Notes under the pieces: model-generated
What the model was told of the DNA's origin: nothing
Databases searched by the model: none
What the model saw: the letters and a program-made list of their open reading frames with translations, nothing else
Program-made: the position numbers and the translations under genes
Assembly (NCBI GenBank): GCA_033725935.1
Contig: MU867113.1
Span: 205,975 to 269,974 of the forward strand
Length of the DNA: 64,000 bases
Origin: Cladorrhinum sp. PSN259
Taxonomy: Eukaryota > Ascomycota > Sordariomycetes > Sordariales > Podosporaceae
Reading direction: 5' to 3'
Shown: positions 1 through 10,404 of the stretch, in pieces
Numbering within the stretch: the stretch's first letter is position 1
Layout: every line of letters begins with the position of its first letter

Positions 1-394
1 GCTCGGCTGCTTGCAGAGTGTCTGGTGCCAGTTGGCCGTTTATTTCGACGATCTTCATCATCTGCTGGCAGACCTTGAACAATGCCATTCCTGGCAAGCA
101 TGCCCCCGTTGATGCTAAAGTTCCTGCACACCATGAAAGCACGCATGGCTGCACTCTCTTGGGCCAAAGGTGCCGATTCCCAATCGAGATTGGGATCGGT
201 CTGGTACTCGCGACCATTGACAAGGACTTTACAGTGATAGCGATTCATGTTCCGATAGAACTCGTACTTGGGATCGCTCCATCCTCGTCGTCGACAAAGG
301 GCTGGGGGTTGCATTAATCATGGTAGGCACATAGTCATAGGAGGGTTCCGCTTGACTTACATTCCAGGTATTGCATATAGAAACCTCCCACCAT
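1..394 (-). CDS. dsRNA-binding-domain protein, N-terminal part (runs off left edge)
   Basis: Two exons are visible on the minus strand: 394-361 and 301 down to the window edge, with a 59-nt intron at 360-302 (GTAAGT donor, TGATTAAT-like branch, CAG acceptor). The start ATG at 394 sits in a good fungal context (TCAAAATGG). The join keeps frame and gives one dsRNA-binding-motif-like domain from about residue 6 to 75: a first helix (YMQYLESLCRRRGW), a beta segment (CKVLVNGREYQ) and a second helix (SAPLAQESAAMRAF). A C-rich and acidic/basic tail follows. Such domains bind duplex RNA in the nucleus or cytoplasm. The C-terminus lies outside the window, so no catalytic partner domain can be named. 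The canonical second-helix lysines of strong RNA binders (KKxAK) are not obvious, so RNA binding is inferred rather than shown. Confidence 0.6.
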
Positions 395-974
395 TTTGAT
401 AGTCGAATGTCGATGTAATTGCTTTGGAGTAGGTGTAAGTTGAAAGAGAACAAGTTTCAGGTTTCCCATCTTAACATTGATTAAACTCATGAGGCCTCTC
501 TATCAGGCTTAACAAGAGCTGAGGAAACGTGGCGGTGGCTGAGTTTCCAATATTCACACCACCCGTCCAAAAGAGGCAATTGTATCTTTGACTGCGGGAA
601 ATGACTTAAACAAACCTTCAGACCTTGCTTTTTCACTGGGTACATATCCGTTGGAGTAGACATTTGTGACGCTCAATAGCACTTTGTTAGTCATTGACTT
701 GCGTTTGTCCAAGCTTATGAATGAAAAGTCGCTTTCCTTTTGGTGCGGGTGTGTGTAAGATTCGTCTGGCCCTACTCTCAAAGACTTTTCATTGAATCGT
801 CAAACATTGTGAGACTCAACCGTGAAATGGCACCAAAGAAAACAACAAGGCCTCTAGAGTGTGATATAAGATCATCCCTAAAAGAATTAGTCAGTTACCC
901 TTCAAATCGCCGATTACACCTGCTCTCTAGAATCTTGCCGGTCATTGACTCATGGGTTAACCATCCTCGTCAAG
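395..974. other. Intergenic, divergent promoter region
   Basis: This is the stretch between the start codons of the minus-strand dsRNA-binding gene and the plus-strand gene at 975. No convincing coding sequence or repeat is seen. It must carry both promoters, but I recognise no specific element. Confidence 0.5.
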
Positions 975-1721
975 ATGACACCAACCACGCCAACCTTCGA
1001 CCTCACCTCCTCACCGTATGACCTGGAGCTGTACGAGACCACGCCAATGCTCGTAAACCTTCACTACACAATCCACTGGTCGACTCACCTGTCAGCATCC
1101 TCCCCAAACAGGCGACAGATCTTCTCTCCAATCACCTTCGCAACAGTTTTACCCACTGAATCAATCCAACATTTCCTCACAACACTGAACCAAGCCTGCC
1201 TCAACCGCATCCGATCTGCAACCCGCTACACCTTTTACTCTTTTAACGAACCCATCGACTGTCAAGCTGAATTGTAAGAGACTCCCCCGTGCCATAATGA
1301 TGCTCGACACTGATAGTAATGGCAACCAGCAACATAGTTTACACAAACTGTCCCAGTTCCAAGCTCTCTATTCGCAGCCTTACCCTTACCGAGCTCACCC
1401 ACCAGCTCGAGCTCATCAAGCTCCGGAACTATCAAGATGCAGTCCGCGTTGACATGGCCATCGAAATCGACGTCGCAGCAGAACGAAAACACCGCGAGGT
1501 CAACGAGATGCACCTACGCGGGCTGGCAGCTGATTGTATTCGGCTTTTGCCGAAACAAGAGAACAAAAAGCAGGAGTCTTGTGGACCTATACTTTCAGAT
1601 CCAGATGACATGTGTCCAGTCAAAAGGAGAAAGTTTACCAGGGTAAGTGATTTCTTTTTCGAACGGAAGATCGTTGACTGATATCAAGCAATAGAAAATG
1701 GTCCGTCCGAGTCAAGTGTAA
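975..1721 (+). CDS. Hypothetical protein, three exons
   Basis: Exons are 975-1273, 1330-1642 and 1695-1721, giving 212 residues. Intron 1 (1274-1329) has a GTAAGA donor, a CTGAT branch and CAG acceptor. Intron 2 (1643-1694) has GTAAGT, ACTGAT and TAG. Both joins preserve frame, which is the main support for the model. The first in-frame ATG is at 975. The protein starts with a beta-rich, Thr/Ser-rich half. From about residue 125 it has a charged helical segment (ELTHQLELIKLRNYQDAVRV) and ends in a basic stretch (CPVKRRKFTRK) that could be a nuclear localisation signal. The last exon codes only eight residues. I do not recognise the family; nuclear localisation is only an inference from the basic tail. 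Confidence 0.55.
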
Positions 1722-3030
1722 CCACCTGGCAGGCAAGTGTGACAGCATCTGAAAGATGCAGTGGTGGATTCTCAGAAACACGGTCAACTCAGGGGCTGCA
1801 ATTGGCTGCATAGGCGACGACAAGGGGAAGGAAAAGGGGGGCGCTTGCCACCACATAGCAAACAAGACCGCACTCACATGGAACTTTTATAAAACTCCCA
1901 TCCGAACCAAAACATTGAAAGACAAGATGAAACCGAAATGTAAAAGGAAATTCAACATCAACGGTCTGTTCGCCATGCAATTTCGTATTGAATACCAATG
2001 CCATGTCTGATCCGCAAATGAACCTCAAAGCCCAGGGAGGCCGACGCACCGGCCGGCAACCGTTCAGCAAAATTGCAAGATGCATCCGAGAAAGAGAATA
2101 TTTCCCGAGCCGTCACTTCTGCAGGGCTAGACACAGGTGTCACCCTGCGGTCAAGAAAAAGTTCCTTCTCCATATCCCGAACTCACATGAGTGGTTGAAA
2201 GTTGATGCTTGGCATGGGCTGCATGGCACCATCGATGCAGGAAGGCAGAGGCCGCAGGAAGCGAGACCACCCTCTGTGGGCCATCGATCGAGTTGAATGG
2301 GATCCGATGGTTTCTGGAATGACGCTAAACCATGTACCGGAGATCGAGAGGAGAATTGATATGCCAGAGGATCATCTTGAAACTGTGTAGCCCAGGGGTC
2401 CAACGTTGTTGCAAACCTGGAGGCGACATAAAATTAGCAAAGCAATCCGTAAACATCTTGTTCATTGGAATCGGTGCACTGTACAGATGTGAAACATGCC
2501 TTGACCGCTTCCCCGTGCCCAGCCACGTGTCATGAGAAACTCAAGATGGCGGGAGGAGATTTTGAGAGACATGAGTAAGACTCTGGGAGCCTGGCTCATG
2601 GAACATTATCTCCCTAACGCTGCAGTTTGATAAGACACAGATCTCCATACATTCAGGGTCCAGGCCTCTCCCAATCTCATGCGGCATATCGTGCAGCTCC
2701 GAGTGCTTGCAGCGGCGTCGGGACCCGCTTTGAGTCGCCCAAAGCTCCGCGCGGGCGAAACGTTCGAGAGGTCGCTTTCCCTGGCATTCCTATGAGCCTA
2801 CCTTTCCTGCCGATCGCTCGCCGGGAGGAAATATTACCTCATAGCGTCTTGTCAAGGCGACCAAGACTTCTTCTCATCAATAAAGTTCGGGTGCAGAACA
2901 TTACTTGCCTTCCTCCTGTATTTTGTCAAAGTCGAACTGCCTCCAGAATTCACACCCTCGAATCCTCAACGTCTCGGCGATCCGTTCCATCGACGTAGGG
3001 AAGTTAAAACTGGCTAAGTTGCCATAAGCA
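1722..3030. other. Intergenic, about 1.3 kb
   Basis: Only short overlapping open frames without recognisable motifs are present. Nothing resembling an RNA gene or transposon is seen. The 3' part is probably promoter of the Myb-like gene. Confidence 0.4.
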
Positions 3031-4144
3031 ATGAGCGCGACACAGTTACCTTCCCCGGTTTCCGACAGCTGGAATGCGTATTCCAACGAAGGAACAGGCT
3101 ACCCCCATTCAGCACAAAGTTCGGCAGGGCTTCCTGTCTGTGAGCCCCTCTTTCGTCATTCGTACAACGCTCCAGCACCAATGGCGGGTCTGACCGCATA
3201 TGAGGCCAAAAAAGGAGGGCCACCATCCAGCGGCCCGCAGAATGGGCCATCATCCTTCGAAACCGAGGTGGGCCAGCACAAGGCTCATGACCAGACAGAC
3301 GAGGAAAATGCACAGCAACATTCTTCATCATGGTCGGCGAACGATGACAAGACATTGATGATGGCTCGATCTCGAGGCCAAGGTTGGGCAGATATCAGAA
3401 AGAAGCATTTTCCGAAGCGGACGCCCAATGCATGTCGGAAACGATGGGAACGCCTAATGGAGAACCGCGCAACTGTCGAAAAGGACGGGCACAGAACGCA
3501 ACGCATCTCTGAAGAATATCTGGCCATGAGAAAAGCGATCTGGACCCCTTTGGCAGAGCGTATGGGGGAAAGTTGGCAGTGGGTCGAGGCTCAGGTACGT
3601 AGGGGCGGTGTTGCCTGGCACGCCAGGGATGAAGGCTAGGACTGAGCGCTGGTGCTAACACAATGAACAGTGTTTGTCAGTCGGGTTGAAATCCATCCAG
3701 AGCTCTGCACGATCGCATACCCACCGTCATAAGCGGGAATCAAGGCGCGCACAGCAGGCATACGAAGCCCACCTCGCTGGTCAGGGTCCCGGCGACGGAC
3801 CTTTAGGAGGCCACGGCTTTGGGTTCACACCCGCAAGTCCGGAGATGACCCTTCCTCCCGCCGTTCCCATGTTACCCTCTGCATATTCTTCCCAACCATA
3901 CCCGGCAATGGCCGGGGATCCGACACTGGGGCCGGCTGTGGTATTTGGCGGATATTTGAATGGCAAGACAACCGGTCGCGCTTTGCAGAGAGGTCAACAA
4001 TCTGTCTCGGATCCGGAACAGCGGCGTTTTGCGGAGGGATCTGTAGGTAGAGACGTTGGCCATCCTGGTAGTGCTGGATTACCGGGCTGGGATGGGGTCA
4101 CTTACCAGGACAGCGCAAGGGCTGCAAATAGAACCCTCCATTAG
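3031..4144 (+). CDS. Myb/SANT-like DNA-binding protein
   Basis: Exons 3031-3594 and 3671-4144 are joined in phase 0 across a 76-nt intron (GTACGT donor, GCTAACA branch, ACAG acceptor), giving 345 residues. A Myb/SANT-like domain lies at about residues 100-143: it begins with W in SSSWSANDDKTL, has W in QGWADIRKKHFPKRTPNAC and ends with RKRWERLM. It is followed by a second aromatic helix (WTPLAERMGESWQWVEAQC) that spans the splice junction. The rest is low complexity, rich in Pro, Gly and Ser. The domain is of the kind found in fungal nuclear DNA-binding proteins with a single repeat, so a role as transcription factor or chromatin protein is inferred. No target or pathway can be read from the sequence. 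Confidence 0.7.
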
Positions 4145-5343
4145 TGTTTGTCGGGTGCTCTAATCAAGGTCCGCCGTTGCCATTTCCAGTCGCCAGGTGT
4201 TGTTTGTTGAAGAAGTAGACAGAGGAAGTAACTCAGCAGGTTCCCTGACGGCACGCACCCGAGTCAGGCTCTGTGGCAAGATTTGGCAGACGCTCTTCCC
4301 CGCAACTGTCCATCATCAATCAATCTGGGAAGTTGGGTGGCGGCATTTGACACGCACGCAATCCCCTGACACCAGTATGAGAGTTCAGAAGCTTTTTCTT
4401 TGCTCAGCACCTTTCAAATTTTGCCGTTCAGGTAGGTTTACTTGTTGCCGCCTGCGGAACGTTCCTCAACGTTTACCTACCTGCACAGCATGTCAGAACA
4501 GTGTTTCTTGGCTTCTTGATGGGATTTTCTTACAAACGATGGTTGCCATACCCCTTGGTTCGTCGTTCTCCTCCCTCAACTTTTCATACATCATGGTTCC
4601 CGCAAGAACGCGGCGTCTACCAAACTCCTGACAACTAGAAATCGAGTTGATATTTGCCTCGTGTTTGAGAAGCAACGCGCCAAATGCTTGATCGACCCTA
4701 TCATCTTGAAGCCGAGGCGCCTTGGACGCCGCAAAAGTTCCAACGGCACGATGCGCCCTTCCTCCATTGGTCGGTTCAATGCACCCTCCCGGCTGGCATC
4801 ACCACAACGCAGCATCTCAGCTGCGGCTGCGGCTGCAGTGTTCGTCTGAAACTCCTCGATGATCACCACCGACGAGTTTCGTTCTTTCATGCCGGCCTTC
4901 GTCCATGTAGTGTCATGGTCGGTCTCTTCTTTGAGTCAGGTTACATTGCTGGGTGTTTGCACAGAGTCATGATGATGATGTGTAACAATGGTAATCAGTA
5001 CAACTGATTGGTAGGTGGTTGTCGAATAGTTGTTGTGCACCGAGAACCTATCGCCGTCACACCAAATATAGCTCGGAGGATGTCGCTCATTCCGGGAATA
5101 TGTCCGATCGAATGCACTCATTTATTCGTTGCACAGCCCGGACGGCTGACCAGAAGCCAACTGTGGGGCCCTCAACAAAACCCAAACAAATGAGGGTGGA
5201 TCTTCCCCTTTCCTACGAGACGTGAATTTTTTGGCGGTGAGCTCCAACTTCTTCCTTTCGAGGTCCCCATTTCAGTCCGCTTACGCATACATTAGATACT
5301 GCCCACATCGGATAAAGCCGTCTTGACCAAGACAGTACAAAGG
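4145..5343. other. Intergenic, about 1.2 kb
   Basis: No convincing gene is seen. A short GCTGCG trinucleotide run lies at about 4820-4838. The 3' end serves as promoter of the Ap4A phosphorylase-like gene. Confidence 0.4.
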
Positions 5344-6283
5344 ATGGAGACGGCAAATCTGAACGAGGGGGCTATCCTTACAAAATTCGATCAGCGGGTG
5401 GATGAAGGGATCGTCATTTACCAAGACTATCATACAGAGATGTACTCCGATCAGGGATTCTCAGTCAGTGCACTCGATCCCTTTGCCCAGAAATGATCAT
5501 CTCACATGAGACTCTAACCGCCCTTTGCAGCTCGAGTTTCGTCTGCTTGCGGGCTTTGTAAACAAACCGACAGTCTCCAAAGATCCATCACCACCAACTC
5601 AGTCCGGCTGCCGGCCCGGAAGCGACATTGACGTCAGCGGGTTTGAAGTTGACGATCTCGGAGCAACCCATCTCATCGCCTTCAATAAGTTCGCGGCTGA
5701 GAGACCACACCTTTTACTCCTCACTCAGAATGGATATCGGCGCCAGCATGAATCGCTCGACAGCGACGATTTTGCTTCAATATGGAACGTCCTGACATCT
5801 TTCAGCCAGAGACGTTACCTCATACTGTTCAATTGCGGTGTTGATAGCGGATGCAGCCGACTGCACAAACACATGCAGATATTTCCTGCACCAGATCCCA
5901 ATAAGTTCACGCTGTGGCCAGATTCCGTGGATCCCGCAGTAAGGGCAAGCGTTCCATTCAAATATTTTCTGTACAGATTTGAAGGTCGGCTTCCCTCAGC
6001 AGACGGGCTCATCACCATCTACCAAACTCTTCTTCGAAAAGCAGAAGATGCTCTGGGCAGGCGCTCCAGCCAAGAAGGAGCAGTACCTCATAATGTTGTT
6101 TTGGATCAAAAATGGATGCTGCTAGTCCCAAGACGGGCCAGGGGTCTCGGCCGCGTCGACGTCAATGCAGCTGCCATGGTGGGAATGATCTGGGTAGACA
6201 CCAAAGAGAGGATCGAGATGTGGAAAGATCAAGGACCTGCGAACATTCTGGCACAGGTAGGCATACCGGCCGTTGCCAAATAG
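5344..6283 (+). CDS. Ap4A phosphorylase / ATP adenylyltransferase-like protein
   Basis: Exons 5344-5463 and 5531-6283 are joined in phase 0 across a 67-nt intron (GTCAGT donor, TTGCAG acceptor), giving 290 residues. The protein shows the hallmarks of the Apa1/Apa2 branch of the HIT superfamily: FRLLAGFVNKPT near residue 43, a Gly-rich NCGVDSGCSRLHKHMQIFP around residues 140-159 with the HxHxQ active-site motif (H152, H154, Q156), and the C-terminal domain that ends the ATP-adenylyltransferase fold. Family members phosphorolyse diadenosine tetraphosphate to ADP and ATP in the cytosol, with a histidine nucleophile carrying AMP. At 290 residues it is somewhat shorter than yeast Apa2. It ends only 11 bp from the stop codon of the convergent hydrolase gene, so the 3' UTRs must overlap. 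Confidence 0.8.
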
Positions 6284-6294
6284 ATCTCGTCAAT

Positions 6295-7257
6295 CTACCT
6301 TGCCCATGCCTCAAGAAACTCCAATACCTCCCGATGAAATCTCTCAGGCTCCTCATAAAATAACCAATGTCCGCTCTCAAACACCGACATCTTGACCTTG
6401 CTCTCGTCCATCTTGGGATTTTTCTTGACTCTTTCGACAGTCTCGCCCAGCCCCTCGATTGAGAAACATCCACTCCTCCGTCCCGCCATGACCAATGTTG
6501 GCTTCGTGATTGCCTCGCAAGCCTCGCGGTGATCATACCTCGTATGGTCAGCCAACAACCTCGCCAACCACTTTCCATCACACAGCCTACTGATCCCAGT
6601 GAAAAACTCTTCATCCTTTCGTGCCTGCTCTTCAGTCACATGAGCGTCCTGCTCAGGATCCGGCTTATACCGGTACCCCAAACACTCCTGCACCAAGCCC
6701 TTAAACGTCTCCTCTGGCTGCGATATCCACGCCTCCTGCGCGGCCAACATGCTCTTCTCATCATAACATCCTCTATGCGATTTTGCTTCATCCCAGCCGT
6801 CAAACCTGCTCCGATCTTGGAGCGGGGCTTGGTCGACAAAGATAAAGCCCGAAAAGACCGAGTCACCGAATAATTCGATGTATGTCCAGAGGACTGCGGC
6901 ACCAATGGAACAACCGACTGGAACGATTTTGAACTCGGATAAGGGGGTTGAGGAGGAGATTGACAAGTGAAAGAGTAAATCCCGCAGGTCGGAAGCAAGA
7001 CGAGCGACGTGATAGCCTCCTTTTGTGTGGGTTGAGGCGCCGTGCCCGCGCATGTCCAGGGCTATTACCCAGTTGGTGCCATTCTGTGTTAGGGGGAGGA
7101 AGTTGCGGGTGAAGTAGGCTGATGAGCCTGAGAAGCCGTGCAAGAGGAGGATGAGGGTTTTTGGTGGGGAGGTTGGGTTTGCGGGGAGGGATGAGAGGTA
7201 AGAGAGTTGGGCGCCGTCGTTGGCGTAGAAGAATAGGTGGTGTTCTTGATGCGACAT
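6295..7257 (-). CDS. Alpha/beta hydrolase fold protein
   Basis: A single uninterrupted frame gives 320 residues from the ATG at 7257. An open frame continues upstream to 7437, but that extension is compositionally unlike a protein N-terminus. Visible elements are the oxyanion strand LILLLHGFSGSS at residues 35-46, the DMRGHG turn near 68-73, the nucleophile elbow GCSIGA with S117, and a C-terminal ESGHW that supplies the catalytic histidine. There is no signal peptide, so the enzyme is probably cytosolic. The fold covers esterases, lipases, epoxide hydrolases and haloperoxidase-like enzymes. Nothing in the sequence fixes the substrate. It is convergent with the Ap4A gene and divergent from the small heat-shock gene. 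Confidence 0.8.
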   Translation of the reverse strand: MSHQEHHLFFYANDGAQLSYLSSLPANPTSPPKTLILLLHGFSGSSAYFTRNFLPLTQNGTNWVIALDMRGHGASTHTKGGYHVARLASDLRDLLFHLSISSSTPLSEFKIVPVGCSIGAAVLWTYIELFGDSVFSGFIFVDQAPLQDRSRFDGWDEAKSHRGCYDEKSMLAAQEAWISQPEETFKGLVQECLGYRYKPDPEQDAHVTEEQARKDEEFFTGISRLCDGKWLARLLADHTRYDHREACEAITKPTLVMAGRRSGCFSIEGLGETVERVKKNPKMDESKVKMSVFESGHWLFYEEPERFHREVLEFLEAWAR

Positions 7258-7465
7258 TGTGGGAGTGGTGGTGTTTGGTGATGATGAAATGGGCCGTGAG
7301 GTGTCAGGTTGTGTGTGCAAAGTTTTGGTGGTGAGTGGGCAACATGGGGGTTGGGGGCCGAAATGGGACAGCCCCACTTGGGAATTTGCTTGGCACCAGC
7401 GAGATGAGATAAGCGAGACCGCTGATCTCATCCACAAATGCCAAGGCTTGGCGTAGCAGTGGCTG

Positions 7466-7483
7466 GAATCTTCCAGACAATTC
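7466..7483 (+). promoter_or_regulatory. Heat-shock element, four 5-bp units
   Basis: GAA (7466-7468), TTC (7471-7473), GAC (7476-7478) and TTC (7481-7483) alternate with exact 5-bp spacing, matching the nGAAnnTTCn Hsf1 consensus with one mismatch in the third unit. It lies about 170 bp upstream of the TATA box of the small heat-shock protein gene, so Hsf1 control is a strong inference. Confidence 0.75.
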
Positions 7484-7651
7484 GTGCTTTTTCAGCGAGA
7501 TTCACGCAACTTGCAGCGAAACATGGAAGGCAACAGATTTGTGATTCGCAATCAAGCGACAAGGTTCTGGAGGATTCGTGATGATGCTCAAACATTGGAA
7601 ATGCGAAATGGAGGCTTCCATGGAATTACGCGTAGAGAATGCAAATTTGTG

Positions 7652-7659
7652 TATATAAT
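7652..7659 (+). promoter_or_regulatory. TATA box of the small heat-shock gene
   Basis: A TATATAAT core lies about 210 bp upstream of the start codon at 7870. The sequence between is a CA- and T-rich leader, consistent with a long 5' UTR as is usual for strongly induced fungal stress genes. Confidence 0.6.
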
Positions 7660-7869
7660 TCTTTGTTTTCCGTCGTTGAAAATTCCCAACTTTTTTTCAG
7701 CATCATCAGCATCATCATCAGCTTCATCTTCCACTGCACTCAAAACGAGTCTCCACACAGCCTCATCAATAACAACACACAGCACCACAACTTGAAGTTC
7801 TTCTTGAACATCTACACAATTCCCAACAAACACACAATCGCAACCAGAAATCCAATCATCATCACGAAA

Positions 7870-8838
7870 ATGTCTCCCTTCGAGTTCAGCTTCCCCACCA
7901 TGGCTTTCTATCAGCCAAGCTACACCTACGAGTACGAGCCAGCCCAGCCTAGTCTTGTCCCTCTCTTCCGCCTGCTTAACGAGTGGGAGAACGCCAACAC
8001 CCAGGCCCAGGCACAGGCGCAGCGTCAACAGTCCAAGCAACCCGCCCAGAATGCTCAAGCTCAACAGCAACAATCTCAGGCCTGCAAGCGCCAGTCATGC
8101 CCCGCTCAGTGCGCTCAGCCCCAGAAGCGCCCTGCACCCCAGACTCCTCAGCCTTCGTTCACCAAGGCTCAGCCGGCAGTGAAGAGAGCCGCGGCCACCA
8201 CCAGGGCCCAGAGATTCTCTCCCAACTTTGACGCCCGCGAGACTGAGACCGCTTACGAGCTCTACGGTGAGCTTCCGGGCGCCGTGAAGGAGAACATCAA
8301 CATTGAGTTTACGGACCCGCAGACCATTGTTATTTCAGGCAAGGTAGAGCGCAAGGCCTTGCCTTTTGCTGCTGCTGCTTCTTCTTCTCCACTTCCCGAA
8401 GCCAACCAGATTGAGGCTCCTGCCGCTGTCGAATCTGAGACTCCAGTTCAAGAGGAGCAGGAGCAGGAGAGACCGCACAGTCCGTACCAGGCTACCGTCG
8501 AGGACACGGACGACGAGGAGTTTGAGACGATTTCCAAGGTCAGCAGCTTGAGCACCGGCAGCCGGAGGGGCAGCTCGGCTACTGTTGATACCGACAAGAT
8601 GATGGACGTTGATAACAAGGAGGAAGTTGTCAAGGCTCAGCCTCAGGAGGAGAAGGTGGAGGAGGAACAGGGAAGGTATCTCCTCCAGGAGAGGACGACT
8701 GGCGAGTTCCAGAGGGTTTTTAGCTTCCCCGGGCTTGTTGATCAGGATGGGGTGCATGCTTCGCTTGAGAATGGCATCTTGAGCGTTCGTGTGCCCAAGA
8801 AGAGGATTGTTTTGTCAAAGGGGATTTGGATCCATTAA
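7870..8838 (+). CDS. hsp30: Small heat-shock protein, Hsp30-like, with long insert
   Basis: An intronless frame gives 322 residues from an ATG in the context CGAAAATGTC. Residues 45-90 form a Gln/Ala-rich, low-complexity arm with several cysteines. The alpha-crystallin domain starts near residue 115 (FSPNFDARETETAYELYGELPG) and its strands FTDPQTIVISGKVER follow. It is then interrupted by an acidic, Ser/Pro/Glu-rich insert of about 110 residues (162-272). It resumes with ERTTGEFQRVFSFPG and closes with the conserved HASLENGILSVRVPK. Family members are ATP-independent chaperones that bind unfolding proteins in the cytosol and form oligomers. The C-terminal IxI-like tail is weak (RIVLSK). The upstream heat-shock element supports stress induction. 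Confidence 0.9.
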   Translation: MSPFEFSFPTMAFYQPSYTYEYEPAQPSLVPLFRLLNEWENANTQAQAQAQRQQSKQPAQNAQAQQQQSQACKRQSCPAQCAQPQKRPAPQTPQPSFTKAQPAVKRAAATTRAQRFSPNFDARETETAYELYGELPGAVKENINIEFTDPQTIVISGKVERKALPFAAAASSSPLPEANQIEAPAAVESETPVQEEQEQERPHSPYQATVEDTDDEEFETISKVSSLSTGSRRGSSATVDTDKMMDVDNKEEVVKAQPQEEKVEEEQGRYLLQERTTGEFQRVFSFPGLVDQDGVHASLENGILSVRVPKKRIVLSKGIWIH

Positions 8839-9285
8839 AGGAAGTGGAGTTTGAGGGGGATGGAGAGATGATGGAAAGTTGAGGAAATACGGTTTCATGA
8901 TGCATTTTGTAACAGCATTTGCATGGCGCTTGGGTTTTCTTTTTCTGTTTTTCTTCTTTTTCATGGGTTGAATGTATGCATGGGGGATACAGATTAATGG
9001 TAGTTGGCCCTTGAGGCATTTTAGAGGAATAGGAATTTGAATGATGAAAACCTGAAAAGCAATTATTTCCTTCTTTGCTTGAATGTGAGTTTGTGCGGTG
9101 TAGAACTTGTTTGGTAAAAACAGTCGTGTGATTGCTAGTACTCAGCCACGACATTGACATACCTGTAGCTTCTGTCGTCGATTCTGCAAAAATAAGCCGA
9201 GCAAGGATATTCTCAATCATGCCTTATCAACTCCCAGGTAGGTACATGTAACTAAAGCATCCGAGGCACCAATTTGGCCTCGAAT
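8839..9285. other. Intergenic between convergent genes
   Basis: This holds the 3' regions of the small heat-shock gene and the SGNH hydrolase gene. T-rich and A-rich stretches are compatible with polyadenylation signals, but no gene is seen. Confidence 0.45.
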
Positions 9286-10140
9286 TTAAACTTTCTCCTC
9301 CTCCACCTCCCTCAGAACCTTCGAAACAGCAGGGTACATGACCTCCCCAACCCAGATCCTGTATCCCTCCAAATTCAGATGCACATGATCATCAAGATGT
9401 TCCTCCTTCTTTATCCCAGGCGGCGGGTCCAACCAGGATACTCTCCCCTCCCCCGCCAGGCCATCATCTCCACCGTGACCGACTTCTTCTTCATCATTTA
9501 ACCTCCCAACCACGTTCTGTATCTTTTTATTCGCCTCATCAACCTTCTCATCCGGGACATCCTTGCGATAAAAAAGCCCAGTGACTATCACCCTCGTTTT
9601 TTTAATCCCTCCCGGCGCTTCTTGAACTTTGAGCACGGCCTTTACCAACACCCGCAACGCTTCCGCGTCGGAATCGGATAGACCTCTTTTGGACGTGAGA
9701 TTATTGGTCCCCGCGTGGATGAGCCAGACTTTTACGCTGTTCAGTTTCGCGATTTCCTCAGCGAGGGAGGGTAATTCTTTTTCAGCATCGCCGAGGAGAC
9801 GGTACGCCACGTTTTGGATCTTGTCGCCGCCTACCCCGCAATTTAGGATGTGACCTGGGGGGAGACGGCTGGAGTGACCTGAAGGTAGAGTGGGAAGTAA
9901 TGTGGGAGAAGGCCAGGGCTCGGGCGCGGTGAGATCATTGGGAGAGTGACATGTCGTTATCAAGCGTTCGAGCATTGAGTCGCCTAGGAGTATGAGGGAA
10001 GGGCCACCCGGCGGGCCCGGGGAAGGTGATGATTTTAGGAGTGGGATGTGGGAGGTTAGGGATGTTTCGTGGGAGCGGAGTTTGAATTTTGATATGGGGG
10101 TTAGGAGGGCGCGGATATCGGGGGAAAGGGAGGAGGCCAT
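9286..10140 (-). CDS. SGNH/GDSL-type hydrolase
   Basis: A single frame gives 284 residues. Block I is LILLGDSMLERL with the nucleophile S55, block II the glycine-bearing NCGVGGDKIQNV near 99-110, block III HAGTNN with the asparagine near 141-146, and block V DDHVHLN, where Asp and His complete the triad, near the C-terminus. The order and spacing match the SGNH family of esterases and lipases, often of the platelet-activating-factor acetylhydrolase-like type. No signal peptide is seen, so it is probably intracellular. The substrate is unknown. An acidic, glycine-rich loop (NDEEEVGHGGDDG) sits before block V. Confidence 0.85.
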   Translation of the reverse strand: MASSLSPDIRALLTPISKFKLRSHETSLTSHIPLLKSSPSPGPPGGPSLILLGDSMLERLITTCHSPNDLTAPEPWPSPTLLPTLPSGHSSRLPPGHILNCGVGGDKIQNVAYRLLGDAEKELPSLAEEIAKLNSVKVWLIHAGTNNLTSKRGLSDSDAEALRVLVKAVLKVQEAPGGIKKTRVIVTGLFYRKDVPDEKVDEANKKIQNVVGRLNDEEEVGHGGDDGLAGEGRVSWLDPPPGIKKEEHLDDHVHLNLEGYRIWVGEVMYPAVSKVLREVEEEKV

Positions 10141-10404
10141 GTTGGCGGTTGTTGTGATGTAGTTGATTGAGAACGTTCCAGGGAAATTCCTCCCCGAATT
10201 GTGACCGCCCTGTTGGAGTGAGCAATAAAAACACCCCTGTGATACACTGCCCGCTTGTGGCAGTGTGGGCCCACCTTTCGGCGGGATGCGTTGATTGGAT
10301 GGGGAATGGAATCAGCAACAAATTCATCCATCACACCCCTTGCTGTCCACCTTTGTTTTGTCTCGTGTACTCAACCTCCTCTGTAAACCGCACCAGAAGT
10401 TTTC

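Noticed and set aside
7258..7437. N-terminal extension of the alpha/beta hydrolase to an ATG at 7437
   Set aside because: The added 60 residues do not resemble a protein N-terminus or transit peptide, and the conserved domain begins normally after the ATG at 7257.
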